A stretch of 64,000 bases of DNA from contig NZ_OU963893.1 in assembly GCF_918797525.1 (NCBI RefSeq), positions 248,001 to 312,000 of the forward strand, written 5' to 3'. The translations under genes and the position numbers were made by a program. Every line of letters starts with the position of its first letter. The stretch's first letter is position 1. The DNA is from an unidentified bacterial endosymbiont. Its GTDB lineage: Bacteria > Pseudomonadota > Gammaproteobacteria > Enterobacterales > Enterobacteriaceae. Positions 47,341 through 57,096 of this stretch are shown here, piece by piece. Under the pieces are notes generated by a model that did not search any database, was not told the DNA's origin, and was given only the letters and a program-made list of their open reading frames with translations.

Positions 47341-49032
47341 ATGAAATACATTAAATCGATGGCGCAACAAAAGCTCTGCTTTTTGCTGGCGTTGTACATC
47401 GGCCTGTTTATGAATGGCGCAGTCTTTTTCCGTCGGTTTGACGGTTATGCGCACGATTTTACCGTCTGGAAAGGAATTGCAGCGGTTGTCGAATTGGTCG
47501 CTGCGGTATTGGTCACCTTCTTTTTGTTTCGCATTCTCTCTCTGTTTGGTCGCCGCGTATGGCGGGTGCTGGCAACGCTTATCGTGCTCTGTTCGGCGGG
47601 CGCCAGCTATTATATGACCTTTATGAACGTGGTGATTGGCTACGGCATTATTGCTTCGGTTATGACCACAGATATCGATCTCTCGAAAGAGGTGGTCGGG
47701 TTGCACTTTATTCTCTGGCTGGTGGCGGTGAGCGCTTTGCCGCTGTTGCTCATCTGGAGCAACCGGTGCCGGTATACGCTGGTGCACCAGATCCGTACCC
47801 CCGGTAAACGTTTCAGGAGCGTCGCGGTCGTTCTGCTCGCAGGGCTGCTGGTCTGGGGACCTATCCGTCTTCTGGACGTGAAGCAGAAGAGTGATGAGCG
47901 CACTTCAGGTGTGGATATGCCAAGCTATGGCGGCGTGGTGGCGAACTCGTATCTGCCCTCTAACTGGATTTCTGCGCTGGGGCTGTACGCCTGGGCGCAG
48001 GTGGATGAATCCTCGGATAACAAATCGCTGATGAACCCGGCGAAGAAGTTTACCTATGACGCGCCAAAAGACATCGATGATACCTATGTTGTCTTTATTA
48101 TTGGCGAAACCACCCGCTGGGATCACATGGGCATTCTGGGCTATGACCGCGACACGACGCCGAAGCTGGCACAGGAGAAAAACCTGATTGCTTATCGCGG
48201 TTATTCTTGCGACACGGCAACAAAGCTTTCACTGCGCTGCATGTTCGTACGGGAAGGGGGGGCAAGCGATAACCCGCAGCGAACCCTGAAAGAACAGAAC
48301 GTTTTCTCGGTGCTGCATCAGCTTGGGTTCACCTCTGACCTTTATGCCATGCAAAGCGAAATGTGGTTCTACAGTAATACCATGGCGCAGAATATTGCCT
48401 ACCGCGAGCAGATTGGTGCTGAGCCGCGTAACCGCGGCAAGGCGGTCGATGACATGCTGCTGATCGATGAGATGAAAATCTCCCTCAACGGCAATCCTGA
48501 CGGTAAACATATGATTATCCTGCACACCAAAGGGTCGCATTTCAACTATACCCAACGCTATCCGCGCAGCTTCGCCAAATGGACGCCGGAGTGCGTGGGG
48601 GTTGATAAAGACTGTTCCAAAGAGCAACTGATTAACTCCTACGATAATTCCGTCATGTATGTTGACCACTTTATCGATGCGGTGATTGACCAGGTGCGCG
48701 ATAAAAAAGCGATTGTGTTCTATGCTGCTGACCACGGGGAATCGATCAATGAGAAGGAGCACTTGCACGGTACGCCGCGCAAAATGGCGCCACCTGAACA
48801 GTTCCGCGTGCCCATGATGGTGTGGATGTCGGACAAGTATCTGGAAGATCCCGAGAAAGCGAAGATGTTTGCCCACCTGAAGAAAGAGGCAGAGATGAAG
48901 GTGCCGCGTCGTCATGTTGAACTTTACGACACCATCCTGGGCTGCCTGGGATACACCTCTCCGGACGGCGGTATAAATGAAAATAACAACTGGTGCAAAC
49001 TCCCTGATAGCACCGTAAAAGCCGCGCAATAG
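47341..49032 (+). CDS. eptB: Kdo2-lipid A phosphoethanolamine 7''-transferase
   Basis: 563 residues, the E. coli length. Five N-terminal membrane helices (to about residue 185) are followed by a periplasmic alkaline-phosphatase-like catalytic domain. The nucleophile Thr is in IGETTRWDHMG, and zinc-ligand regions are LHTKGSHFNY and YAADHGESINEKEHLHG. It adds phosphoethanolamine to the outer Kdo of lipopolysaccharide. Cysteine pairs (YSCDTATKLSLRCM) are typical of the family. Confidence 0.96.
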   Translation: MKYIKSMAQQKLCFLLALYIGLFMNGAVFFRRFDGYAHDFTVWKGIAAVVELVAAVLVTFFLFRILSLFGRRVWRVLATLIVLCSAGASYYMTFMNVVIGYGIIASVMTTDIDLSKEVVGLHFILWLVAVSALPLLLIWSNRCRYTLVHQIRTPGKRFRSVAVVLLAGLLVWGPIRLLDVKQKSDERTSGVDMPSYGGVVANSYLPSNWISALGLYAWAQVDESSDNKSLMNPAKKFTYDAPKDIDDTYVVFIIGETTRWDHMGILGYDRDTTPKLAQEKNLIAYRGYSCDTATKLSLRCMFVREGGASDNPQRTLKEQNVFSVLHQLGFTSDLYAMQSEMWFYSNTMAQNIAYREQIGAEPRNRGKAVDDMLLIDEMKISLNGNPDGKHMIILHTKGSHFNYTQRYPRSFAKWTPECVGVDKDCSKEQLINSYDNSVMYVDHFIDAVIDQVRDKKAIVFYAADHGESINEKEHLHGTPRKMAPPEQFRVPMMVWMSDKYLEDPEKAKMFAHLKKEAEMKVPRRHVELYDTILGCLGYTSPDGGINENNNWCKLPDSTVKAAQ

Positions 49033-49037
49033 CGTGT

Positions 49038-49075
49038 CTGGCGAGATTATCGCCAGTTGAATGGCTTTTTTAATT
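49038..49075 (+). terminator. Probable terminator after eptB
   Basis: CTGGCGA-GATTA-TCGCCAG stem (49038-49056), with TTTTTTAATTT about 10 bases further on. Confidence 0.6.
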
Positions 49076-49123
49076 TAAGGGATTGACGGAGGCGCACCTT
49101 AGCAGTACGATGCGCTCCGCATT

Positions 49124-49200
49124 CGGCGAGTAGCGCAGCTTGGTAGCGCAACTGGTTTGGGACCAGTGGGTCGGAGGTTCGAATCCTCTCTCGCCGACCA
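49124..49200 (+). tRNA. tRNA-Pro, anticodon UGG
   Basis: 77 nt, encoded CCA. Acceptor CGGCGAG pairs with CTCGCCG. The anticodon stem ACTGG / CCAGT encloses loop TTTGGGA, giving anticodon TGG. T-arm GGAGG-TTCGAAT-CCTCT. In E. coli the tRNA gene at this place (eptB-dppA) is proK with anticodon CGG; the sequence here instead matches the UGG isoacceptor (proM type). Confidence 0.95.
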
Positions 49201-49206
49201 CATTCG

Positions 49207-49240
49207 AAAAAAGGGCTAACCGCAAGGTTAGCCCTTTTTG
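49207..49240 (+). terminator. Terminator after tRNA-Pro
   Basis: AAAGGGCTAACC-GCAA-GGTTAGCCCTTT, a perfect 12-bp stem followed by further T residues, 9 bp after the tRNA. Confidence 0.93.
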
Positions 49241-49822
49241 CATTAGTGGGTTATTCATCCCGACCATCCAAAACGCCCCTTAGCGCTGCTTCACCCTGAC
49301 TGTTAACGCTTTTGTGACATAATCCATTGTATTTTTTTATATATAGTTTGATCTTTTTTCGCGTTGCTTATGGATAACCTCAGCATTTTTCGCTGTGCGT
49401 TTTAACGTTCGCGGTATTTAGTGCTCAGATAATCACCATTCTACAAGAAAATTTACCCATTCTGAATAAAAGTTAATCACTGATTGTTGCTAAATATGAA
49501 GGTATTTGTGCTGCAACATGGGCTGTAGCATAAATTTCCCTGCTAAAAACTGAGGCCTTAGGTTTTTTTAATCTTTGTTTGCGGTTTCTCACACTCCGCG
49601 TAAATCCCCGTCACCTGTATTGACGTTTTCACATTCTGTTGACAGATTGTAGGGCACGAGGGGCATTTCAGGGAGGATCTGCGCTGCAACTCTAACGCTC
49701 TTCTGAAAGGATTCTCCATCCCTTATAACGCCTTCGGGCATCACCGACCGGACCGGGTAAAAAATAAATAAAGGTCAGGCGGCGTAACACAACAAAGCAA
49801 AACATCACATTGGAGCACAATA
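49241..49822 (+). promoter_or_regulatory. dppA upstream region and leader
   Basis: 582 bp without a gene. The E. coli dppA message has a long leader controlled by the small RNA GcvB. Here the last part holds a CA-rich stretch (AACACAACAAAGCAAAACAT, about 49786-49805) just before the GGAG ribosome site, the kind of sequence GcvB pairs with. No promoter boxes were assigned with confidence. Confidence 0.45.
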
Positions 49823-51430
49823 ATGAGTATTTCCTTGAAGAAGTCAGGGATGCTGAAGCTTGGTCTGAGCCTGGTGGCTATGACCGTGGCAGCAAGCGTA
49901 CAGGCAAAAACCCTGGTTTACTGTTCTGAAGGCTCGCCGGAAGGCTTTAACCCACAGCTCTTTACCTCTGGTACAACGTATGACGCAAGCTCTGTACCGA
50001 TCTATAACCGTCTGGTGGAATTTAAAACCGGTACCACAGAAGTTATTCCAGGTCTGGCTGAGAAGTGGGATATCAGCGAAGACGGCAAAACCTATACCTT
50101 CCACCTGCGCCCGGGCGTGAAGTGGCAGGACAGCAAAGAATTCAAACCTACGCGCGATTTTAATGCCGACGACGTTGTGTTCTCTTTCGACCGTCAGAAA
50201 AACGCGCAGAATCCGTACCACAAAGTGTCTGGCGGCAGCTATGAATACTTCGAAGGGATGGGTCTGCCAGAACTGATAACCGACGTGAAAAAAGTTGACG
50301 ACAACACCGTTCAGTTCGTGCTGTCTCGCCCGGAAGCGCCATTCCTGGCCGACCTCGCCATGGACTTCGCCTCTATTCTGTCTAAAGAGTATGCGGACAA
50401 CATGCTGAAAGCCGGCACCCCGGAAAAAGTGGACCTGAACCCAATCGGTACCGGTCCGTTCCAACTGATGCAGTATCAGAAAGACTCCCGTATTCTGTAC
50501 AAAGCCTTTGACGGCTACTGGGGCACTAAACCGCAGATCGACCGTCTGGTCTTCTCCATCACGCCAGATGCCTCTGTACGTTATGCAAAACTGCAGAAAA
50601 ACGAATGCCAGGTTATGCCCTACCCGAACCCGGCTGATATTGCTCGTATGAAGCAGGACAAAAATATCAACCTGCTGGAGCAGGCTGGCCTGAACGTGGG
50701 CTATCTCTCTTTCAACACCGAGAAAAAACCGTTTGATGACGTAAAAGTTCGCCAGGCGCTGACTTACGCGGTGAATAAAGACGCGATCATTAAAGCGGTT
50801 TATCAGGGCGCAGGCGTTGCCGCCAAAAACTTGATCCCACCGACCATGTGGGGCTACAACGACGATATTAAAGACTACACCTACGATCCTGAGAAAGCGA
50901 AAGCGCTGCTGAAAGAAGCGGGCCATGAAAAAGGCTTTACCGTTGAGCTGTGGGCGATGCCTGTCCAGCGCCCATATAACCCGAACGCTCGCCGTATGGC
51001 GGAAATGGTTCAGGCCGACTGGGCTAAAGTCGGCGTTCAGGCCAAGATCGTGACCTACGAGTGGGGCGAGTATCTGAAACGCGCCAAAGCGGGTGAGCAT
51101 CAGGCAGTCATGATGGGCTGGACCGGCGACAACGGGGATCCGGACAACTTCTTCGCGACCCTGTTCAGCTGCGCAGCGGCGAAAGACGGTTCTAACTACT
51201 CTCGCTGGTGCTACAAGCCGTTTGAAGACCTGATCCAGCCGGCGCGCGCGACCGACGATCACAACAAACGTATTGAACTGTACAAGCAGGCTCAGGTTGT
51301 TATGCACGAGCAGGCTCCGGCGCTGATCGTTGCTCACTCCACCGTTTACGAGCCAGTGCGCAAAGAAGTGAAAGGCTACGTGGTTGATCCGCTGGGCAAA
51401 CACCACTTCGAAAACGTATCAATTGAATAA
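49823..51430 (+). CDS. dppA: Periplasmic dipeptide-binding protein DppA
   Basis: 535 residues, the E. coli length. A signal peptide (MSISLKKSGMLKLGLSLVAM, ending VQA) is followed by an SBP_bac_5 fold (KTLVYCSEGSPEGFNPQLFT). It binds dipeptides and haem for the DppBCDF importer and serves as the chemoreceptor partner of Tap. First gene of the operon, separated from dppB by a stable palindrome that may keep DppA in excess. Confidence 0.98.
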   Translation: MSISLKKSGMLKLGLSLVAMTVAASVQAKTLVYCSEGSPEGFNPQLFTSGTTYDASSVPIYNRLVEFKTGTTEVIPGLAEKWDISEDGKTYTFHLRPGVKWQDSKEFKPTRDFNADDVVFSFDRQKNAQNPYHKVSGGSYEYFEGMGLPELITDVKKVDDNTVQFVLSRPEAPFLADLAMDFASILSKEYADNMLKAGTPEKVDLNPIGTGPFQLMQYQKDSRILYKAFDGYWGTKPQIDRLVFSITPDASVRYAKLQKNECQVMPYPNPADIARMKQDKNINLLEQAGLNVGYLSFNTEKKPFDDVKVRQALTYAVNKDAIIKAVYQGAGVAAKNLIPPTMWGYNDDIKDYTYDPEKAKALLKEAGHEKGFTVELWAMPVQRPYNPNARRMAEMVQADWAKVGVQAKIVTYEWGEYLKRAKAGEHQAVMMGWTGDNGDPDNFFATLFSCAAAKDGSNYSRWCYKPFEDLIQPARATDDHNKRIELYKQAQVVMHEQAPALIVAHSTVYEPVRKEVKGYVVDPLGKHHFENVSIE

Positions 51431-51444
51431 TCAGTAGGGCTTTA

Positions 51445-51468
51445 TCCCTCTCCCTGGCGGGAGAGGGA
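51445..51468. repeat. GC-rich palindromic intergenic repeat, copy 4 (dppA-dppB)
   Basis: Perfect 10-bp stem TCCCTCTCCC / GGGAGAGGGA with loop TGGC, 14 bp after the dppA stop. The position suggests stabilisation of the dppA part of the transcript. Confidence 0.75.
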
Positions 51469-51534
51469 ATTTACATTTGTGAGCAATACAGACGCCACGC
51501 CCTTGGTGGTGCGTCATCAGAGAGAATCCGGGTT

Positions 51535-52554
51535 ATGTTGCAGTTCATCCTCCGACGTCTGGGACTTGTCATCCCCACGTTTATCGGTATCACCCTTCTC
51601 ACGTTTGCCTTCGTCCATATGATCCCCGGCGACCCGGTAATGATTATGGCGGGCGAGCGTGGTATTTCGCCTGAGCGTCATGCGCAGTTGCTGGCGGAGC
51701 TTGGCCTGAACAAGCCGATGTGGCAGCAATACCTCAACTATATCTGGGGGGTGTTGCACGGCGATTTGGGTATTTCGCTGAAAAGCCGTCTTCCGGTGTG
51801 GGACGAGTTCGTGCCGCGTTTTAAAGCGACGCTGGAACTCGGCATCTGCGCCATGATGTTTGCCACTGCGGTGGGTATTCCTGTTGGGGTACTGGCTGCC
51901 GTAAAACGTGGCTCTATCTTTGACCATACTGCCGTTGGCCTGGCGCTAACAGGTTACTCCATGCCTATCTTCTGGTGGGGCATGATGCTGATCATGCTGG
52001 TCTCCGTGCAGTGGAACCTGACGCCGGTCTCCGGACGCGTCAGCGATATGGTGTTCCTTGATGATACGAATCCGTTGACCGGCTTTATGCTGATCGATAC
52101 GGCCATCTGGGGAGAAGAGGGGAACTTCATTGATGCCGTGGCGCATATGGTCCTGCCCGCAATGGTGCTGGGCACCATTCCTTTAGCCGTTATTGTGCGT
52201 ATGACCCGTTCCTCCATGCTGGAAGTCTTGGGCGAGGACTACATCCGTACCGCCCGCGCTAAAGGCCTGACCCGCATGCGCGTGATCATCGTCCACGCAC
52301 TGCGTAATGCCATGCTGCCGGTGGTGACCGTGATTGGCCTGCAGGTTGGGACACTGCTGGCAGGGGCGATCCTGACCGAAACCATCTTCTCCTGGCCGGG
52401 TCTCGGACGCTGGCTGATTGATGCGCTGCAGCGCCGTGACTATCCGGTTGTGCAGGGCGGGGTGCTGCTGGTCGCGACGATGATTATTCTCGTCAACCTG
52501 CTGGTCGATTTGCTCTACGGCGTGGTGAACCCGCGTATTCGTCATAAGAAGTAA
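51535..52554 (+). CDS. dppB: Dipeptide ABC transporter permease DppB
   Basis: 339 residues, six membrane helices. It starts MLQFILRRLGLVIPTFIGIT as usual for DppB/OppB proteins. The EAA-type cytoplasmic loop is EDYIRTARAKGLTRMRVIIV. Forms the channel with DppC. Confidence 0.97.
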   Translation: MLQFILRRLGLVIPTFIGITLLTFAFVHMIPGDPVMIMAGERGISPERHAQLLAELGLNKPMWQQYLNYIWGVLHGDLGISLKSRLPVWDEFVPRFKATLELGICAMMFATAVGIPVGVLAAVKRGSIFDHTAVGLALTGYSMPIFWWGMMLIMLVSVQWNLTPVSGRVSDMVFLDDTNPLTGFMLIDTAIWGEEGNFIDAVAHMVLPAMVLGTIPLAVIVRMTRSSMLEVLGEDYIRTARAKGLTRMRVIIVHALRNAMLPVVTVIGLQVGTLLAGAILTETIFSWPGLGRWLIDALQRRDYPVVQGGVLLVATMIILVNLLVDLLYGVVNPRIRHKK

Positions 52555-52563
52555 GGGGCCATC

Positions 52564-53466
52564 ATGTCACACGTTTCTGAAAATAAAGTGGTTGCGGCGC
52601 CAGTTCCGATGACGCCGCTGCAGGAGTTCTGGCACTACTTCAAGCGCAACAAAGGCGCGGTGGTAGGGCTGGTGTATGTCACCATCATGATTCTTATCGC
52701 GGTATTCGCGAACTTCATCGCACCCTATAACCCGGCGGATCAGTTCCGTGATGCGCTGCTCGCGCCACCTGCATGGCAGGACGGCGGTAGCCTGACGCAT
52801 CTGTTGGGGACCGATGACGTAGGCCGCGATGTGCTCTCTCGTCTGATGTATGGCGCGCGCCTGTCGCTGCTGGTTGGCTGTCTGGTGGTGGTGTTGTCGC
52901 TGGTCATGGGCGTGGTGCTCGGCCTGGTTGCCGGTTACTTCGGTGGTCTCGTCGATAACATCATTATGCGCATCGTCGACATCATGCTGGCGCTGCCTAG
53001 CCTGCTACTGGCCCTGGTGCTGGTGGCGGTTTTTGGGCCATCGATAGGTAACGCCGCGCTGGCGCTGACCTTCGTGGCGCTTCCTCACTACGTGCGCTTA
53101 ACCCGTGCGGCCGTGCTGGTGGAGGTCAACCGCGATTATGTGACGGCCTCTCGCGTGGCGGGTGCCGGCGCAATGCGTCAGATGTTCGTTAATATTTTCC
53201 CGAACTGCCTTGCGCCGCTGATCGTTCAGGCGTCGCTTGGTTTCTCTAACGCCATTCTCGATATGGCTGCTCTTGGCTTCCTGGGCATGGGTGCTCAACC
53301 GCCAACACCCGAGTGGGGCACTATGCTCGCCGATGTGTTGCAGTTTGCACAAAGCGCCTGGTGGGTTGTCACCTTCCCGGGTCTGGCAATCCTGCTGACG
53401 GTGCTGGCATTTAACCTGATGGGTGATGGTCTGCGTGATGCGCTTGATCCCAAACTGAAGCAGTAA
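52564..53466 (+). CDS. dppC: Dipeptide ABC transporter permease DppC
   Basis: 300 residues, N-terminal cytoplasmic extension then six helices. The family loop is [20 protein letters not shown]; the EAA-type loop is [20 protein letters not shown]. It lies 9 bp after dppB. Confidence 0.97.
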   Translation: MSHVSENKVVAAPVPMTPLQEFWHYFKRNKGAVVGLVYVTIMILIAVFANFIAPYNPADQFRDALLAPPAWQDGGSLTHLLGTDDVGRDVLSRLMYGARLSLLVGCLVVVLSLVMGVVLGLVAGYFGGLVDNIIMRIVDIMLALPSLLLALVLVAVFGPSIGNAALALTFVALPHYVRLTRAAVLVEVNRDYVTASRVAGAGAMRQMFVNIFPNCLAPLIVQASLGFSNAILDMAALGFLGMGAQPPTPEWGTMLADVLQFAQSAWWVVTFPGLAILLTVLAFNLMGDGLRDALDPKLKQ

Positions 53467-53476
53467 GAGGCAAGAG

Positions 53477-54460
53477 ATGGCGTTATTAAATGTAGATAAA
53501 TTATCGGTGCACTTCGGTGACGAGGGCACACCGTTTCGCGCCGTGGATCGCATCAGCTACAGTGTAAATCAGGGCGAAGTGGTCGGTATCGTAGGGGAGT
53601 CGGGTTCCGGTAAATCCGTCAGCTCACTGGCGATTATGGGGCTGATTGATTATCCGGGCCGCGTCATGGCAGAAAGCCTGGCGTTTAACGGCCAGGATTT
53701 GAAGAGCATTTCTGAAAAGCAGCGCCGCCAGCTGGTGGGCGCGGAAGTGGCGATGATCTTCCAGGACCCGATGACCAGCCTGAACCCGTGCTACACCGTC
53801 GGCTTCCAGATTATGGAAGCCATCAAGGTGCATCAGGGGGGGAATAAGAAAACCCGTCGTCAGCGTGCGATTGACCTGCTGACGCAGGTGGGTATTCCTG
53901 ACCCGGCGTCGCGTCTGGACGTTTACCCGCACCAGCTGTCGGGAGGAATGAGCCAGCGCGTGATGATCGCCATGGCGATTGCCTGTCGGCCAAAGCTGCT
54001 GATTGCGGATGAACCGACAACCGCGCTGGACGTAACCATTCAGGCGCAAATCATCGAACTGCTGCTGGAACTCCAGCAGAAAGAGAATATGGCGCTGGTG
54101 TTGATTACGCACGATCTGGCGCTGGTGGCTGAAGCCGCGCACAAAATCATCGTGATGTACGCAGGCCAGGTGGTCGAGGCTGGCAGTTCGAATGATATCT
54201 TCCGCGCGCCTCGCCACCCGTATACGCAGGCGTTGTTGCGTGCCCTGCCGGAGTTTGCTCAGGACAAAGCGCGTCTGGCCTCGCTGCCGGGCGTGGTACC
54301 GGGCAAATATGACCGTCCGCTGGGCTGTCTGCTCAATCCGCGCTGTCCATATGCCACGGACAAGTGCCGTGCAGAAGAGCCCGAACTGAATCTGCTCGCT
54401 GACGGTCGTCAGTCGAAATGCCACTATCCACTCGATGATGCCGGGAGGCCAACACCATGA
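53477..54460 (+). CDS. dppD: Dipeptide ABC transporter ATPase DppD
   Basis: 327 residues. Walker A GESGSGKS, signature [15 protein letters not shown], Walker [14 protein letters not shown]-terminal oligopeptide/dipeptide transporter domain with cysteine cluster ([16 protein letters not shown]), typical of Opp/Dpp ATPases that may bind an iron-sulfur cluster. Its stop overlaps dppF by four bases. Confidence 0.97.
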   Translation: MALLNVDKLSVHFGDEGTPFRAVDRISYSVNQGEVVGIVGESGSGKSVSSLAIMGLIDYPGRVMAESLAFNGQDLKSISEKQRRQLVGAEVAMIFQDPMTSLNPCYTVGFQIMEAIKVHQGGNKKTRRQRAIDLLTQVGIPDPASRLDVYPHQLSGGMSQRVMIAMAIACRPKLLIADEPTTALDVTIQAQIIELLLELQQKENMALVLITHDLALVAEAAHKIIVMYAGQVVEAGSSNDIFRAPRHPYTQALLRALPEFAQDKARLASLPGVVPGKYDRPLGCLLNPRCPYATDKCRAEEPELNLLADGRQSKCHYPLDDAGRPTP

Positions 54461-55470
54461 GTTCGCAACAGGCCACCACGCAACAACCACTGTTGCAGGC
54501 CCACGACCTGAAAAAACACTACCCGGTGAAAAAGGGCTTCTTTGCCCCCGAGCGCCTGGTAAAAGCGCTTGATGGCGTCTCCTTTACGCTGGAGCGTGGA
54601 AAAACGCTGGCGGTGGTTGGGGAGTCTGGCTGTGGGAAATCCACGCTGGGCCGACTGCTGACAATGATCGAAACGCCAACCGGCGGAGAACTTTATTATC
54701 AGGGGCAGGATCTGCTTAAGCACGATCCGCAGGCGCAAAAACTGCGTCGGCAGAAAATCCAGATTGTGTTTCAGAACCCGTATGGCTCTCTTAACCCGCG
54801 CAAGAAAGTGGGGCAGATTCTGGAAGAGCCGCTGCTGATCAACAGCAATCTGAGCAAAGAGCAGCGCCGTGAAAAGGCGCTGGCGATGATGGCGAAAGTC
54901 GGCCTTAAAACCGAGCATTATGACCGCTACCCGCATATGTTCTCCGGCGGGCAGCGGCAGCGTATTGCTATCGCCCGCGGTCTGATGCTGGACCCGGACG
55001 TGGTGATTGCTGACGAACCGGTTTCGGCGCTCGATGTCTCCGTGCGTGCGCAGGTGCTGAACCTGATGATGGATCTGCAGCAGGAACTGGGGCTGTCGTA
55101 CGTCTTTATTTCACACGATCTGTCAGTAGTGGAACACATTGCCGATGAAGTGATGGTGATGTACTTAGGGCGCTGTGTGGAGAAGGGGACGAAAGATCAG
55201 ATCTTTACGAACCCTCGTCATCCTTACACCCAGGCGCTACTGTCCGCCACGCCGCGCCTGAACCCGGACGACCGTCGTGAGCGCATTAAGCTCACCGGCG
55301 AGCTGCCAAGCCCGCTGAATCCGCCACCGGGATGTGCGTTCAACGCGCGCTGCCGTCGTCGCTTTGGTCCTTGCACTCAGTTGCAACCGCAGTTGAAGGA
55401 TTACGGTGGACAACTGGTGGCCTGTTTCGCCGTGGACCAGGATGAAAACGGTGAAAAGCCGCAGGCATAA
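54457..55470 (+). CDS. dppF: Dipeptide ABC transporter ATPase DppF
   Basis: 337 residues. Walker [10 protein letters not shown], signature [15 protein letters not shown], Walker [13 protein letters not shown], and the C-terminal cysteine-containing domain ([16 protein letters not shown]). It pairs with DppD to power uptake. Last gene of dppABCDF; its terminator is disrupted by an insertion element. Confidence 0.97.
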   Translation: MSSQQATTQQPLLQAHDLKKHYPVKKGFFAPERLVKALDGVSFTLERGKTLAVVGESGCGKSTLGRLLTMIETPTGGELYYQGQDLLKHDPQAQKLRRQKIQIVFQNPYGSLNPRKKVGQILEEPLLINSNLSKEQRREKALAMMAKVGLKTEHYDRYPHMFSGGQRQRIAIARGLMLDPDVVIADEPVSALDVSVRAQVLNLMMDLQQELGLSYVFISHDLSVVEHIADEVMVMYLGRCVEKGTKDQIFTNPRHPYTQALLSATPRLNPDDRRERIKLTGELPSPLNPPPGCAFNARCRRRFGPCTQLQPQLKDYGGQLVACFAVDQDENGEKPQA

Positions 55471-55475
55471 ACAAA

Positions 55476-55491
55476 GAAACCGGCGCCAGGC
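55476..55491 (+). terminator. Left half of the dppF terminator, split by an insertion element
   Basis: The sequence AAACCGGCGCCAGGC ends here and GGCGCCAGGCCGGTTTTTT resumes at 59092. Removing the element and one copy of GGCGCCAGGC restores AAACCGGC-GCCAG-GCCGGTTTTTT, a textbook intrinsic terminator 10 bp after dppF. Confidence 0.85.
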
Positions 55492-55500
55492 TAATGCTGG

Positions 55501-56225
55501 TCACTTAAGGTGACCAGCAGCCTTTTTATCCGGATACTTTTTGCATTTTTTCCTCACCTCTCGCGGGTAACTTCGTTCCCGTCTTAACGGCAACACGCAG
55601 TGTTTCGCCTGCTCGTAAAACCTTTTCAGTTCCCCCGGTACGGTTCCCGATGAGGCCCACGGCAGCGTTATCATTAACCGCATCATCTCCGTTGTTGCAC
55701 TGCTAAAACTCAACTGGTACGGCAGATAATCGCCTTTCTGATGGAACGCCATCCTGACCATCTGATAGCGCACCAGATTATACGTCAGCAGCACTCCCCA
55801 CAGCTCCTGGCGCACCATTTCCGGTAACCGGCTGCGCGGCGTCCACCTGTTGCACAGAAGACCCTGTTTCGCCTCCCGGTATCCCAGCTCGTTTTCCCAC
55901 CGGTGCCGGTTTTCGCCTGCATTCTGCCAGTGATGCAGCAACCCGGGTGAGTAAAAACCAATATCGAACAGTGTGATACTGTTATCTGATGCGCTGCTGA
56001 TCAGACGGGCCGCCAGCCGCATTTCATTGACGTCATAACGGTCAAATTCACTGCCCTGTATCAGGTGGCTGCTCAGCTCCATCAGGCACATCATCCGCAC
56101 CTGCGGGTAACCTCTTTCGCCATGCTGGTTTGACGCCTTACCGAAAGCATTGTTATTTTCCGGGGTATCCTGTGTCCGCCAGACCACACCGTCAACACCA
56201 CAGAGCTTCAGCCCGTGTCAGCGTG
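55501..56225 (-). pseudogene. IS4-family transposase, 3' part, internally deleted
   Basis: Reads KLCGVDGVVWRTQDTPENNN (first catalytic Asp region), then SITLFDIGFYSPGLLHHWQN (second Asp region), then jumps from GENRH directly to RWENELGYREAKQGLLC (the YREK region), and ends VRKKCKKYPDKKAAGHLK. In full-length relatives about 70 residues lie between GENRH and SHRWE, so there is an in-frame internal deletion. The 5' part of the gene lies on the other side of the IS66 element. Confidence 0.85.
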
Positions 56226-56233
56226 GGTGATTT
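56226..56233. repeat. 8-bp target duplication, left copy
   Basis: GGTGATTT directly before the left end of the IS66 element; repeated at 58678-58685. Eight bp is the IS66 family duplication length. Confidence 0.95.
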
Positions 56234-56325
56234 GTAAGCGTACAGCGCGAACCGTCTGGTCATAATCTGATGTATTCGACAAAGTGGTGTCCACCAAATA
56301 AGTAGTGGGAACCAAAGTGTCAGAT

Positions 56326-56703
56326 ATGCAGAAAAATGTGACCCCCGGCAGGCGTAAGGGCTGCCCTAATTATTCTCCTGAGTTTAAGCAGCAGCTCGTT
56401 GCTGCCTCCTGCAAACCCGGAATATCCATTTCAAAACTGGCGCTTGAAAACGGCATCAACGCCAATTTGTTATTTAAATGGCGCCAGCAGTGGCGCGACG
56501 GAAAGCTACTGTTACCTTCCTCAGAGAGTCCTCTGCTACTTCCTGTGACTCTCGATGCCACTGCCGTACAGCCAGAATCGCTCGCAGAAGACCCGGGGCT
56601 CAGTATCAGCTGTGAGGTAACGTTCCGGCACGGGACGCTTCGCCTCAACGGCACTGTCAGCGAAACGTTCCTGGCTCTGCTGATACAGGAACTGAAGCGA
56701 TGA
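56326..56703 (+). CDS. tnpA: IS66-family accessory protein TnpA
   Basis: About 125 residues. N-terminal helix-turn-helix (EFKQQLVAASCKPGISISKL and NANLLFKWRQQWRDGK) as in IS3/IS66 orfA-like proteins; the C-terminal part is variable. Start taken at ATG 56326 (MQKNVTPGRRKG); a GTG at 56305 would add seven residues. Its stop overlaps tnpB (ATGA). Confidence 0.88.
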   Translation: MQKNVTPGRRKGCPNYSPEFKQQLVAASCKPGISISKLALENGINANLLFKWRQQWRDGKLLLPSSESPLLLPVTLDATAVQPESLAEDPGLSISCEVTFRHGTLRLNGTVSETFLALLIQELKR

Positions 56704-57047
56704 TCCCGCTACCTTCAGGTACTAAAATCTGGCTGGTTGCCGGTATCACCGACATGCGTAACGGCTTCAACGGCCTGGCCGCAAAGGTGCAGACCGCGCT
56801 GAAAGATGACCCGATGTCCGGCCACGTCTTCATCTTCCGGGGACGCAGCGGCAGTCAGGTCAAACTGCTCTGGTCCACCGGTGACGGGCTGTGCCTGCTG
56901 ACAAAGCGACTGGAACGTGGTCGCTTCGCCTGGCCCTCAGCCCGCGATGGCAAAGTGTTCCTGACGCCGGCGCAGCTGGCGATGCTGATGGAAGGTATCG
57001 ACTGGCGACAGCCAAAGCGGTTACTGACGTCCCTGACCATGTTGTAG
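56700..57047 (+). CDS. tnpB: IS66-family protein TnpB
   Basis: 115 residues, the normal length. Conserved GTKIWLVAGITDMRNGFNGL, HVFIFRGRSGSQVKLLWSTG and a basic C-terminus. Required for transposition in the family; the exact role is unclear. Not related to the IS200/IS605 RNA-guided TnpB. Confidence 0.93.
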   Translation: MIPLPSGTKIWLVAGITDMRNGFNGLAAKVQTALKDDPMSGHVFIFRGRSGSQVKLLWSTGDGLCLLTKRLERGRFAWPSARDGKVFLTPAQLAMLMEGIDWRQPKRLLTSLTML

Positions 57048-57096
57048 CGCTCTTTATCCTGGTTGTCGCAGAATAAGCCTGGTAAAATACGGGCTT

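Noticed and set aside
49844..51406. A 520-codon minus-strand frame opposite dppA
   Set aside because: It is the shadow of a strongly biased, highly expressed gene; the translated sequence has no recognisable domain and dppA is certain on the other strand.
56236..56326. Possible small RNA or promoter at the left end of the IS66 element
   Set aside because: Only the terminal repeat and short AT-rich leader are visible; nothing specific supports an RNA gene.
56700..57047. TnpB as an RNA-guided nuclease with a nearby omega RNA
   Set aside because: The name is shared, but this is the short IS66 TnpB (115 residues), unrelated to the IS200/IS605 TnpB nucleases.
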